Assembly (NCBI GenBank): GCA_937127125.1
Contig: CAKZLO010000062.1
Span: forward strand, 26,852 to 90,851
DNA from: an uncultured Ardenticatenia bacterium
GTDB lineage: Bacteria > Chloroflexota > Anaerolineae > 4572-78 > NAK82
Reading direction: 5' to 3'
DNA: 64,000 bases
Shown: in pieces, positions 51,746 through 60,515 of the stretch
Numbering within the stretch: the stretch's first letter is position 1
Layout: each line of letters opens with the position of its first letter
The notes under the pieces: model-generated
What the model was told of the DNA's origin: nothing
Databases searched by the model: none
The model's input: the letters and a program-made list of their open reading frames with translations, nothing else
Program-made: the position numbers and the translations under genes

Positions 51746-53977
51746 ATGACTCCCATACGGATTGGTGTCTTGACCAGTGGCGGGGACGCGCAGGGCATGA
51801 ATGCCGCTGTACGTGCTGTGGTGCGTACTGCACTTGATCGTGGAGCGGAAGTGTACGCTATCTATGAGGGCTACCAGGGCATGGTGGATGGAGGAGAATA
51901 TATTCGTCGCATGACCTGGGACTCGGTGGGTGGTATTCTGCAACAAGGCGGCACTGTCATTGGCTCGGCGCGTTGTGAAGCCTTCAAGACTCGTGAGGGG
52001 CGGATGCGGGCTGCCCTCCATCTGGTGGAGCGAGGCATCGATCGTCTGGTAGTGATCGGTGGTGATGGCAGTTTGACTGGAGCCGACATTTTCCGTCGTG
52101 AGTGGAGTGGCCTTTTGGCAGATCTTGTCAAACAGGGCTGGATCAGCCAGGAGACAGCTGATCGTCACCGCTACCTGTTCGTCGTCGGACTGGTAGGTTC
52201 GATTGACAATGACATGGTGGGTACCGATATGACAATTGGCGCTGACAGTGCATTGCATCGCATTGTCGAGGCAATCGACGCCATCGCCAGCACTGCCGCC
52301 AGCCATCATCGCACCTTTGTGGTGGAAGTGATGGGACGACATTGCGGCTACCTGGCGTTGATGGGCGGACTTGCCGCTGGTGCCAACTGGGTGCTGATCC
52401 CCGAATGTCCACCCGACATCGACAACTGGGAGGACAAAATGTGTCAGGTGCTCCAGGCAGGTCGTAATGCTGGACGGCGACACAGCATTGTGGTTGTGGC
52501 TGAGGGAGCTCAAGATCGCTATGGCAAGCCGATTACCAGCGGTTATGTCAAAGACGTTCTGGAACAGAAGCTGGGACAGGATACTCGTGTCACCGTACTG
52601 GGTCATGTGCAGCGCGGTGGGGCTCCCAGCGCGTTCGACCGCAATCTAGGCACATGGTTGGGTTATGCCGCGGTCGAAGATCTCCTGAACGCAACTCCGG
52701 ATAAGGAGCCCGTCTTAATTGGCATCCGAGACAATCGGATAACGCGCACTCCGCTGATGCAATGTGTCGAGCAGACTCGCAGTGTAGCAGAAGCTCTGAA
52801 GCGTCAGGAGTTTGAACGAGCGGCAGAGCTGCGAGGGCGCAGTTTTAGAGAGTCATTTCGCATCCTGCGCACTTTGGTGCGAGCATTACCCCATGGTGCG
52901 CCTTCGGGCAAAAGCCCTTTGAAGCTGGCCATCCTGAATTCCGGAGGGGCAGCTCCGGGGATGAACGCAGCCGTGCGCGCTGCAGTGCGTTTGGCGCTTG
53001 ATCACGGCTGGAAAGTGCTGGCAGTTCAGAACGGGTTCCAGGGCTTTGTTGGGGGCGATGTCAACGAAATGGGCTGGATGAGCGTGACGGGTTGGGTCAG
53101 TCGCGGAGGAGCTGAGCTAGGCACCAACACGTACCTGCCTTCTGGGAGTGATTTCTACGCCATTGCGCGCTGCATAGAGGAACACGAGATCAACGCTTTA
53201 CTCGTTATTGGAGGCTGGTCGGGGTATGAAGGTGCCTATCGCCTCTACACAGAGCGAGACCACTATCCTGCCTTCAATATCCCGATCCTTTGTTTGCCGG
53301 CCACTATAGATAACAACTTGCCCGGTACTGAGTTGAGTGTGGGAGCGGACACCGCTCTGAACAGTATTGTTGAGGCAGTGGACAAGATAAAGCAATCGGC
53401 AGTTGCATCACGGCGTTGTTTTGTCGTCGAGGTGATGGGACGTTACTGCGGCTACTTGGCGTTGATGAGTGGCATGGCAACTGGTGCAGAGCGCGTCTAC
53501 TTGCACGAAAATGGCATCACTCTGCGCGATCTACTCAACGACTTGGCAAACTTGACAGCTGGTTTCAAGGGCGGTAAGCGGGTGGGATTGCTTATTCGTA
53601 ACGAGAGAGCCAACGACGTTTATACCACCAGCTTCATTGCGGCCTTGCTTGAGCAGGAAGGCGGCGACCTGTTTCAGGTTAGACAATCCATCTTGGGTCA
53701 CCTGCAGCAAGGCGGCAATCCGTCCCCCTTCGACCGCATTCTGGCAACCCGCTTGGCTGCACGCTGTGTCGAGTATTTGGTAGAGCAGCGAGATACCAAG
53801 CCACCGATTGCTGCCTTCATTGGACTCGAGGGAGGGCAGGTGCGTTTTCATAACCTTGAAGATATGCCCAAGATGATTGATCGAACGTTTGGTCGGCCCA
53901 AGCAGCAATGGTGGATGGATCTGTGCCCCATCGTCAGCGTGATGGCCCAGCCTGGTCCCCGAGCAACTGCGCAGTAA
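51746..53977 (+). CDS. Tandem two-domain ATP-dependent 6-phosphofructokinase
   Basis: A 743-residue fusion of two PFK domains. The N-half (1-380) looks catalytic: VVIGGDGS (105-109 core), GSIDND with base Asp154, MGRHCGYLAL and LGHVQRGGAPSAFDR. Gly in both GGDG and at the site before SIDND predicts ATP rather than pyrophosphate as donor. The C-half (390-743) keeps the fold but is altered: GGWSGYEGA replaces GGDGS, IDNN replaces IDND, and HLQQGG replaces HVQRGG. These C-half changes parallel those of animal and fungal PFK, where it is regulatory. AAGAGG lies 8 nt before ATG 51746. Confidence 0.9.
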   Translation: MTPIRIGVLTSGGDAQGMNAAVRAVVRTALDRGAEVYAIYEGYQGMVDGGEYIRRMTWDSVGGILQQGGTVIGSARCEAFKTREGRMRAALHLVERGIDRLVVIGGDGSLTGADIFRREWSGLLADLVKQGWISQETADRHRYLFVVGLVGSIDNDMVGTDMTIGADSALHRIVEAIDAIASTAASHHRTFVVEVMGRHCGYLALMGGLAAGANWVLIPECPPDIDNWEDKMCQVLQAGRNAGRRHSIVVVAEGAQDRYGKPITSGYVKDVLEQKLGQDTRVTVLGHVQRGGAPSAFDRNLGTWLGYAAVEDLLNATPDKEPVLIGIRDNRITRTPLMQCVEQTRSVAEALKRQEFERAAELRGRSFRESFRILRTLVRALPHGAPSGKSPLKLAILNSGGAAPGMNAAVRAAVRLALDHGWKVLAVQNGFQGFVGGDVNEMGWMSVTGWVSRGGAELGTNTYLPSGSDFYAIARCIEEHEINALLVIGGWSGYEGAYRLYTERDHYPAFNIPILCLPATIDNNLPGTELSVGADTALNSIVEAVDKIKQSAVASRRCFVVEVMGRYCGYLALMSGMATGAERVYLHENGITLRDLLNDLANLTAGFKGGKRVGLLIRNERANDVYTTSFIAALLEQEGGDLFQVRQSILGHLQQGGNPSPFDRILATRLAARCVEYLVEQRDTKPPIAAFIGLEGGQVRFHNLEDMPKMIDRTFGRPKQQWWMDLCPIVSVMAQPGPRATAQ

Positions 53978-54043
53978 ACAGTACTTGGGTCGCATGATGT
54001 ATTTGGATAAACTGGCCTAAGTGTTTGGGAGTGTAGATAAGCT

Positions 54044-56263
54044 GTGTTGGAGGATTGCAGCATAGAGATATCGGCGTCTGCTGACCGTCTCAAGACCGAC
54101 CTAAGTAACGAAGCGACACATCAGATTGTTCACGGTCTATGTGGGGTGTGTCCCGGGGGGTGTGGTGTTGAAATCCATCTCGAGGATGGCAAAATCAGCC
54201 GCCTTGCGCCTTGGAAGGGTCACCCTCAGGGTATATGTTGCGCCAGAGGGGTACATGCGCCAGAGATAGTTTACTCTCCGGATCGCTTGTTGTATCCACT
54301 CAAACGCGTCGGGGAGCGCGGTGAAGGTCGCTTTGAACGCGTCAGCTGGGATGAAGCATTCGATACCATTGTGAGGGGCTTGCAAGATGTGGCCCAGCGT
54401 TATGGTCCCCAAGCAATTTGTATGTACACTGGGCGTGGTGCCTTTGACTGGACGTTGTGCCACTTGTTGACACCAGCGGGCGTGCGTGAATCATCAGCGT
54501 GGAGTCTCTTCTTTCCTCTTGGATCACCCAACACAACAGGTGTTGGTTCTATCTGCTATGTATCCCATGGGATCATCGCACCAGTCACCACGTTTGGTGT
54601 CTGGGAGGCAGACATGTACGCAGATATCGAAAACGCTGATCTCGTGGTAATCTGGGGAGACAATCCTGCCACTGATTCACCCCCTATCAACCATCGGCGT
54701 GTGTGCGAAGCGCGGCGCAGAGGAGCGGAAGTGATCGTCATCGACCATCGCCGCAATGAAACAGCTCGCGCGGTAAACGCTCGGTGGTTAGGTATTCGTC
54801 CTGGCACCGACGGAGCGTTGGCACTCGCCATGATTCACGTCATCATCGCGAAGGGCCTGTACGATCGCCCCTTTGTTGAGCGATGGACAGTCGGTTTCGA
54901 AGAGCTTAAGGCATATGTAGCCGAGTTTACCCCGGAAAGAGCTGAGCAGATTACATGGGTGCCGGCGGAAGAGATCAGACGTACTGCGCGCGCCATCGCA
55001 CGCGCCCGGGGTGCCTGTCTGGTCAGCTACACAGGCTTGGAGTATACCAGCAGCGGCACCCAAAATATTCGTGCGGTGCTCATTTTGTGGGCACTGACGG
55101 GCAACCTGGATGTACCGGGTGGCAAAGTGATCAAGATGCCCGGGGCGGATTTCCCAATTAACCAGACCCGGCGCGTTGAGCCGCCTCAGGGCATAATGCC
55201 GATCGGGAAGGATCGTTATCCACTTTATTACCTGTATCGACGCGAAGCCCATGCTATGGAGCTGCCACGTGCCATTCTGCAGAGTGATCCCTATCCATTG
55301 CGCGCGATGATGATCGTAGGTTCGTCTATTATCACCAGTTATCCGAACCCCGATCTGTGGCAAAGGTGTTTTAGTGCACTAGATTTTCTAGTGGTAGTGG
55401 ATCGCTTTCTGACAGCTGACGCTTTGTACGCTGATGTCGTGCTCCCTGCGACCACCTTGTTTGAGAATGAAGGTTACATGGTGTATGGCCCCACGCTCCA
55501 AGTCCGCGAGCGCATCATTGAACCGCTGGGAGAAGCGCGCAGCGACTGGGATATTGCTATCGCGATTGCAAATCGCTTGGGCTATGGTCATTTGTATCCT
55601 GCCTCGCAGGAAGATGTGATCCGTTGGGCACTGGAAGGGAGCGGCTTTGATCTGGAAACGGTGCGAGCACACCCCAAAGGTGTTACTATACCATCCATAG
55701 AGCAGCGATATCGTAAATGGGAGCTGGGATTGTTGCGGCGTGATGGTCAACCGGGCTTCGAGACCCCTTCGGGAAAGTTTGAGATCGCTTCCAGCGTGTT
55801 GGCAGCGTACGGGTATGATCCCCTTCCGGTATACATGGAGCCGAGAGAGAGCCCTGTTTCAACCCCTGAACTGGCCCGCGAATATCCTCTGGTGTTCAAC
55901 TCTGGAGCACGGATTCAGTCTGATTTTCGTTCTCAGCACCACAATATTCCCGGCTTGCTCAAAATGCAGCCTGAGCCGCTGGTGACTTTGCATCCTCGCG
56001 ATGCGGCACTGCGGGGGATTAAATCCGGCGATGCGGTGTGGGTCATCACGCCACGCGGCCGGGTACGCTATGTTGCGCGCGTGTCAGAGGATATCGTCCC
56101 GGGTGTTATAGAGGCAAATATGGGTGGAGGTAGCCCAATTGCCAGCCCGGCTTGGCGTGAATGCAACGTAAATGTACTAACAGACCACGACAATCGCGAT
56201 CCTATCTCAGGTTTCCCAGTCTATAAAGCATTGCTCTGTGATGTGGTGAAGATCTCACCCTAG
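54044..56263 (+). CDS. Molybdopterin oxidoreductase of the DMSO reductase family
   Basis: A 739-residue Mo/W-bisMGD enzyme. Cys33, Cys36, Cys40 and Cys66 (CGVCPGGC and CCARG) bind a 4Fe-4S cluster. Cys171 in VGSICYVSHG is the likely metal ligand. DLVVIWGDNPATDSPPINHR, VIVIDHRRNETARAVNARWL and the C-terminal cofactor domain (LHPRDAALRGIKSGDAVWV) follow. It resembles thiosulfate/polysulfide reductase and formate dehydrogenase catalytic chains. No twin-arginine signal, ferredoxin-like or membrane subunit is seen, so it may be cytosolic with unknown partners. GTG start 54044 is uncertain: no ribosome-binding site fits well. Confidence 0.85.
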   Translation: MLEDCSIEISASADRLKTDLSNEATHQIVHGLCGVCPGGCGVEIHLEDGKISRLAPWKGHPQGICCARGVHAPEIVYSPDRLLYPLKRVGERGEGRFERVSWDEAFDTIVRGLQDVAQRYGPQAICMYTGRGAFDWTLCHLLTPAGVRESSAWSLFFPLGSPNTTGVGSICYVSHGIIAPVTTFGVWEADMYADIENADLVVIWGDNPATDSPPINHRRVCEARRRGAEVIVIDHRRNETARAVNARWLGIRPGTDGALALAMIHVIIAKGLYDRPFVERWTVGFEELKAYVAEFTPERAEQITWVPAEEIRRTARAIARARGACLVSYTGLEYTSSGTQNIRAVLILWALTGNLDVPGGKVIKMPGADFPINQTRRVEPPQGIMPIGKDRYPLYYLYRREAHAMELPRAILQSDPYPLRAMMIVGSSIITSYPNPDLWQRCFSALDFLVVVDRFLTADALYADVVLPATTLFENEGYMVYGPTLQVRERIIEPLGEARSDWDIAIAIANRLGYGHLYPASQEDVIRWALEGSGFDLETVRAHPKGVTIPSIEQRYRKWELGLLRRDGQPGFETPSGKFEIASSVLAAYGYDPLPVYMEPRESPVSTPELAREYPLVFNSGARIQSDFRSQHHNIPGLLKMQPEPLVTLHPRDAALRGIKSGDAVWVITPRGRVRYVARVSEDIVPGVIEANMGGGSPIASPAWRECNVNVLTDHDNRDPISGFPVYKALLCDVVKISP

Positions 56264-56392
56264 TCTTTCAGGAGAGCTACAGAAACCTTCGCTGCACACT
56301 GGCAAATCCTGAGCGGCTGCCCCGCTATGTTTCTGCATAGTAGCTGGAAGCGTGTATGTCTCTCCATATTGGCGTTGGCAGGTAGCAGCAGG

Positions 56393-56722
56393 TTACGCGA
56401 CGGATTCGTCGATCCACGCCAGGTAGTCCTCTGCTCCTACCAGAATGGGCAGGGCGATAATCTCTGGCACTTCATAGGGGTGGACTGCCTTGACGGCCGG
56501 CACAAGCTCTCCCGTAAACAGATCTGCCCGCGTTTTCGCAAGCAGTAATACTTCCTGGTCCGTACAGCGCTCACCTTTCCACAGATAATGGGATTCGATG
56601 GGCGCCAGGATGTTCACACAGGCAACCAGTCTCTTCTCTAACAGTGTATCTGCTATCTGTTTGCCAACCTCATGTGACGGTGCTGTGATCAACACAACAA
56701 CATAGGTAGTATTGAGCATCAT
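56393..56722 (-). CDS. cutA: Divalent cation tolerance protein CutA
   Basis: A 109-residue trimeric CutA1 protein. TYVVVLITAPSHEVGKQIAD, RLVACVNILAPIESHYLWKG and VKAVHPYEVPEIIALPI are family signatures. The name comes from copper sensitivity in E. coli mutants, but the cellular role is unsettled. ATG 56722 is chosen after TAGGATC. It lies 3 bp after the MttB-family gene and is probably cotranscribed. The 130 bp before it (56264-56392) between convergent genes hold nothing recognised. Confidence 0.93.
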   Translation of the reverse strand: MMLNTTYVVVLITAPSHEVGKQIADTLLEKRLVACVNILAPIESHYLWKGERCTDQEVLLLAKTRADLFTGELVPAVKAVHPYEVPEIIALPILVGAEDYLAWIDESVA

Positions 56723-56746
56723 ACAAGATCCTACCCCATCCAAGGG

Positions 56747-58201
56747 TTACTTGTTCTCAAGGATATAGTTTATCTCTTCTTTCACTGAGTCGGGCAGTGG
56801 TTGTGGTTGATGGCTTTCCATAATACTCAGCGTGCGCTCTCTGAGCCGTTCACCGAGGCGCTTGCTCCCAGCAGCTTGCCATGCCTCGGCACGACGGCGG
56901 TCAAACAAAGTTGGCTGCCAAAATTCACGGAAATGGGCCAACGTGTGTGCATCACTTAAGTAATCACCACCTGGTCCCACTCGATGGATGACCTCCAATG
57001 CCATCGCTTCGGCGTCGAGTTGAATACCTTGCATCATTTGCCGTGCAAAATCTATCATCTCAGCCGTGAAGACGATCATCTCGGGCGAGGTTGTCAGACC
57101 GGCCTCTAGGTAGCCTACGTCATGCACCAAGTTAGTCCCGGTCAACAGAGCAACCATAACGGACAAGGCAGCGTCGGCAGCGGCCTGTTCATCCATCACG
57201 TTACTGTCTGAATGGCCAGCATATCCCCATGTGGGCAACCCGTAGTACTGTCCCATCTCGACCACTGCGATACGAGCCAATTGAAACTCGGGGGCTCCGT
57301 ACACGCTGATGGTGGTTTTCATATCCATGTGATGCAATCCATTGCCGAATACAAATGGTGCACCAGCCCGTTTGAGCTGGTGAATGACTAAGCTGCTCAA
57401 CACCTCAGCAGTACCCAGCACCACACCGCCGGCCAGAGTGGCCGGTGCCGTGCCACCCATCATAGGAGCAGGCGAGTGCACCACTGGAAGCCGATGATCC
57501 GCCATAAAGAGCAGTTTCTCTGTAGCCGTGCGGCTGTGCTGCAAAGGCGATGTCGGCTCGGAGTACAACAATAAGGTAGGATTGACTTGCAATTGCTCGA
57601 GCCCACCTGCCGCCGCCGCTGCCATAGCGGTGATCGCTTCGCAGTCCGTCCGGTCGTCGCACACGAACACTATCGGCTTCACCGTGTGTTCCAGCATGAT
57701 AGCAAACTGGTGGCGGTACGTGTTTGGCTGCGAACTTCCTGCAGGTGCAGGGATGTCCGTTGGGATACCCATCGACATCACAAAGTCGAGCTGGGGCAAG
57801 GCATCTACCAGCCGAACGCAATCGATTACATCGCGCTTGGTGAAACGTCGCTTCTGGCCGGTGCGCGGATCAAGATAGTTGGGGCAATCCGATCCCGGCC
57901 CGAAGCTGACGTTTCGTCCGCAGAGGGGGGCTACTACCCGATTGCTGCCACGCGCGCACAGGCCAATATAGGAAGGCACCTGTTGCAATGCCCATTCGAC
58001 CAATGCGGCGGGAATCTTAACCAGATTGGTGTCGCTGACGTGGGCGCCGGCTTCCCTGAGCAGTTGCAGTGCTTCACTTTGGTGTACGCGAACCCCTGTG
58101 CGGCGCAACACTTCCAGAGCGGCCAGGTGGATTTGTTCGCACTGGGCAGTGTCCAGCATATGCAGGTATGGCGATGCCAAAGGATACACAACTTGTTTCA
58201 C
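56747..58201 (-). CDS. MttB-superfamily methyltransferase, non-pyrrolysine (copy 1)
   Basis: A 484-residue TIM-barrel protein of the trimethylamine methyltransferase superfamily. Typical segments are VLRRTGVRVHQSEALQLLRE, FGPGSDCPNYLDPRTGQKRR and the late LVHDVGYLEAGLTTSPEMIV. The reading frame has no internal TAG, so it lacks pyrrolysine and belongs with relatives such as MtgB, which demethylate glycine betaine or other quaternary amines onto a corrinoid protein. Substrate unknown. GTG start with GGAGGAGG 6-8 nt upstream. No corrinoid protein or RamA-like activator is in the window. Confidence 0.9.
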   Translation of the reverse strand: MKQVVYPLASPYLHMLDTAQCEQIHLAALEVLRRTGVRVHQSEALQLLREAGAHVSDTNLVKIPAALVEWALQQVPSYIGLCARGSNRVVAPLCGRNVSFGPGSDCPNYLDPRTGQKRRFTKRDVIDCVRLVDALPQLDFVMSMGIPTDIPAPAGSSQPNTYRHQFAIMLEHTVKPIVFVCDDRTDCEAITAMAAAAAGGLEQLQVNPTLLLYSEPTSPLQHSRTATEKLLFMADHRLPVVHSPAPMMGGTAPATLAGGVVLGTAEVLSSLVIHQLKRAGAPFVFGNGLHHMDMKTTISVYGAPEFQLARIAVVEMGQYYGLPTWGYAGHSDSNVMDEQAAADAALSVMVALLTGTNLVHDVGYLEAGLTTSPEMIVFTAEMIDFARQMMQGIQLDAEAMALEVIHRVGPGGDYLSDAHTLAHFREFWQPTLFDRRRAEAWQAAGSKRLGERLRERTLSIMESHQPQPLPDSVKEEINYILENK

Positions 58202-58254
58202 AGAATGCCTCCTCCAGTTTCTATGACGCGGTATATATCCAAAGCGGCAAAGTC

Positions 58255-59712
58255 CTATCCATAACGTTGTGCTGCTCGGTCAACCACAGCGCGCAATCGC
58301 GCAGCCACATCCTTTGGTAATAGAGGCGGCTTATGGTTGGCCAGAATCTCCTCCACCCGTTCTGCGGCACGTTGAACTAGGGTCTTGCTTCCACGCGATT
58401 GCCAACGCTCGTAGTTTTCACGTTCGAACAGGCGCGGATACCATCGCTCACGGAAGTGCTGCAAGGTGTGCTCGCTCTCCAGGAACTGGCCATCCGGTCC
58501 CACTTGATCGATGAGATCCAGCGCTAGTGTCTCCTCACTAATGTCAACCTCGGTCAAGGCATGTTTGATCCAATCCACAATCTCATCGCAAATCACCAGC
58601 TGAGCTAATGAGCCACACAATCCGGACTCCAAGTAACCCAGATCGTGGACGAGCTGACCTCCACTCAACGCGCGCAACATAAGTGTCAGGGCTGCTTCGG
58701 CGGCTGCTTGACTATCTGGGAGCTTGGCATCGCTTGCTCCACCCAAAGTGAAGACCGGCAGACCATAGAAATGGGCAAGTGACTCGGCAATCCCTTGATA
58801 GTCTGATCCGGCATATGGTTCGACCATCGTCCGCATATCCAACGCCTCGCCGCCCCAGCCCGGGAAAATGATAGGTGTCCCAGGCCGTTGGAGTTGAGAG
58901 ATAACCAGTCCGGTCAGCGCTCCAGCATTTACCAACGCCATTGCTCCGGCCATTGTCATTGGTGCTGTCAGACCACCCGATCCGACTGGTATGTACAGGG
59001 TTGGCAATCCCTTCTGGGCCATGAAGAGAAGTTTCTCTAATGCTTCCCTGTTGTGGCGTAGACCGGTTGTGACATTGATATAACATGCAGTAAATGGCTT
59101 CTCGTACAGCGCCTGAGCACTACCAGCGACGATCTCTGACATCTCAACCGCATCGACACAGCCAGACGTGTCATACGTCACGTACACGATAGGCTTAGTA
59201 GTGTAGTTGAGCATAACTTCCATTTGGTAACGATCGGCGACAATCTGGTTGACGTCGCTAGGAAGGAATAAGGACATCACAAAGTCTATATTGGGCAATG
59301 CATCACACAGAGTGATCCCCTCTTTCACGTCTTGGAGCACAGGTCTTCGTCGCTGACCAGTGCGATGATCAATGATGTTAAGGAGATCAGAGCCCGGGCC
59401 ATAGTAGCTGCGATGGCCTTCTAGGAAGATCGTGGGGTGTCCGTTACGATCGTATAAAACTACCCGTTTAGGTGCAGTATCCAGCGCTTGCTCCACGAGA
59501 CGCGCTGGAATGCGAACGCGGTTGCCGTCGAAGATCTCCGCGCCTGCACGTTTTAGCAGGTCGAGCGCCTCTTGTAGATATAAGCGCACACCAGTACGTT
59601 CCAGAATACGAAGGCTGGCTTCGTGGAGCTGTTGGCACTGTCGCTCACTCAGACGAGCGAAGACCATACGATCTCGACGATCTGTAATGTTAATACCTTG
59701 GAGAGGGAGCAT
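58255..59712 (-). CDS. MttB-superfamily methyltransferase, non-pyrrolysine (copy 2)
   Basis: A 485-residue paralogue of the next gene, divergent along its whole length. Matching segments are ILERTGVRLYLQEALDLLKR, YGPGSDLLNIIDHRTGQRRR and LVHDLGYLESGLCGSLAQLV. No in-frame TAG. It probably transfers a methyl group from a methylated amine to a corrinoid protein. Two different paralogues side by side suggest two substrates or a heteromer; both are inference. CAGGAG precedes the ATG. First of a run MttB2-MttB1-cutA, 53 bp apart. Confidence 0.9.
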   Translation of the reverse strand: MLPLQGINITDRRDRMVFARLSERQCQQLHEASLRILERTGVRLYLQEALDLLKRAGAEIFDGNRVRIPARLVEQALDTAPKRVVLYDRNGHPTIFLEGHRSYYGPGSDLLNIIDHRTGQRRRPVLQDVKEGITLCDALPNIDFVMSLFLPSDVNQIVADRYQMEVMLNYTTKPIVYVTYDTSGCVDAVEMSEIVAGSAQALYEKPFTACYINVTTGLRHNREALEKLLFMAQKGLPTLYIPVGSGGLTAPMTMAGAMALVNAGALTGLVISQLQRPGTPIIFPGWGGEALDMRTMVEPYAGSDYQGIAESLAHFYGLPVFTLGGASDAKLPDSQAAAEAALTLMLRALSGGQLVHDLGYLESGLCGSLAQLVICDEIVDWIKHALTEVDISEETLALDLIDQVGPDGQFLESEHTLQHFRERWYPRLFERENYERWQSRGSKTLVQRAAERVEEILANHKPPLLPKDVAARLRAVVDRAAQRYG

Positions 59713-59838
59713 AAGGGATCTCCTGCTGCAACGAAGTCTTGGAGGACAAAGAGATCTGCATAGACAAGCAGTAGATTGTCAAATAAATTGTACAACAAGT
59801 GGTTGACAGCCTTCTCCCCTTATAAAAACAGACTTGTC

Positions 59839-60504
59839 TCATGGACATGGGCCCGTCTCGCGGATATCGATTAATTCTTGTCCCTCAATCTGCCGCAGCA
59901 CAGCCGCCAGCTCGTCGCGTGTGGCAGCGCTGATTTTGATGACTACGTCCCAATACCCTGGCTTGCGTGGTGTGGGAAGGCTGCCGGCTGCATCAATACC
60001 CCAGCCTTTCGACGCGATTGCTGCGGTGATCTTGGCGAATTCGCCAGGGCGGTCGGGCACACGTACTGTAGCACGCCAGCCTGGCACCTGCAGACCCAAG
60101 AGATTGGTGAGCTGGGTGAGCAAGTCCGACTCTGTAATGATGCCTACCACAATCCCTTCCTCTACAACAGGCAAGCAACCTATGTGGTACATGACCAGGA
60201 TGCTTGCCGCCTCTTCAATGGGCATGTCTGGCACAGCAGTGATCACATCCTTACCACGTATCATAACGTCCTTTACTTTGAGGCTGGAGAGAAAACGTGT
60301 GATCTCCCAGACATTTAGACTGCTCAGCTCGGTGGGCGAAATGCGCAGATTTTGTCTGGTCACTAGCCCCACTAATCGCTTACCCTTTTCCACGACAGGC
60401 ACGTGGCGGATGTTGTTTTCAGCCATAATGCCTTGTAGCTCAACGATCGAAGTGTTGGGAGCTACCATCACAGGATGTCTGGTCATGTAATCCCCAACAA
60501 ACAT
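59839..60504 (-). CDS. CBS-pair plus ACT domain protein (AcuB-like)
   Basis: A 221-residue cytosolic sensor. Two CBS motifs (MFVGDYMTRHPVMVAPNTSI with VGLVTRQNLR; VKDVMIRGKDVITAVPDMPI with VGIITESDLL) form a nucleotide-binding pair. Residues 145-215 are an ACT-like domain (ATVRVPDRPGEFAKITAAI). AcuB proteins have this layout and affect acetoin or acetate use, but the ligand here is unknown; adenine nucleotides and an amino acid are the expected ligands. ATG 60504 follows GAGGAGGGGAG. Between the oligopeptide transporter and the MttB genes on the same strand. Confidence 0.85.
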   Translation of the reverse strand: MFVGDYMTRHPVMVAPNTSIVELQGIMAENNIRHVPVVEKGKRLVGLVTRQNLRISPTELSSLNVWEITRFLSSLKVKDVMIRGKDVITAVPDMPIEEAASILVMYHIGCLPVVEEGIVVGIITESDLLTQLTNLLGLQVPGWRATVRVPDRPGEFAKITAAIASKGWGIDAAGSLPTPRKPGYWDVVIKISAATRDELAAVLRQIEGQELIDIRETGPCP

Positions 60505-60515
60505 TGCTCCCCTCC

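Noticed and set aside
56747..59712. Possible pyrrolysine codons in the MttB-family genes
   Set aside because: Both frames are full length for the family without any in-frame TAG.
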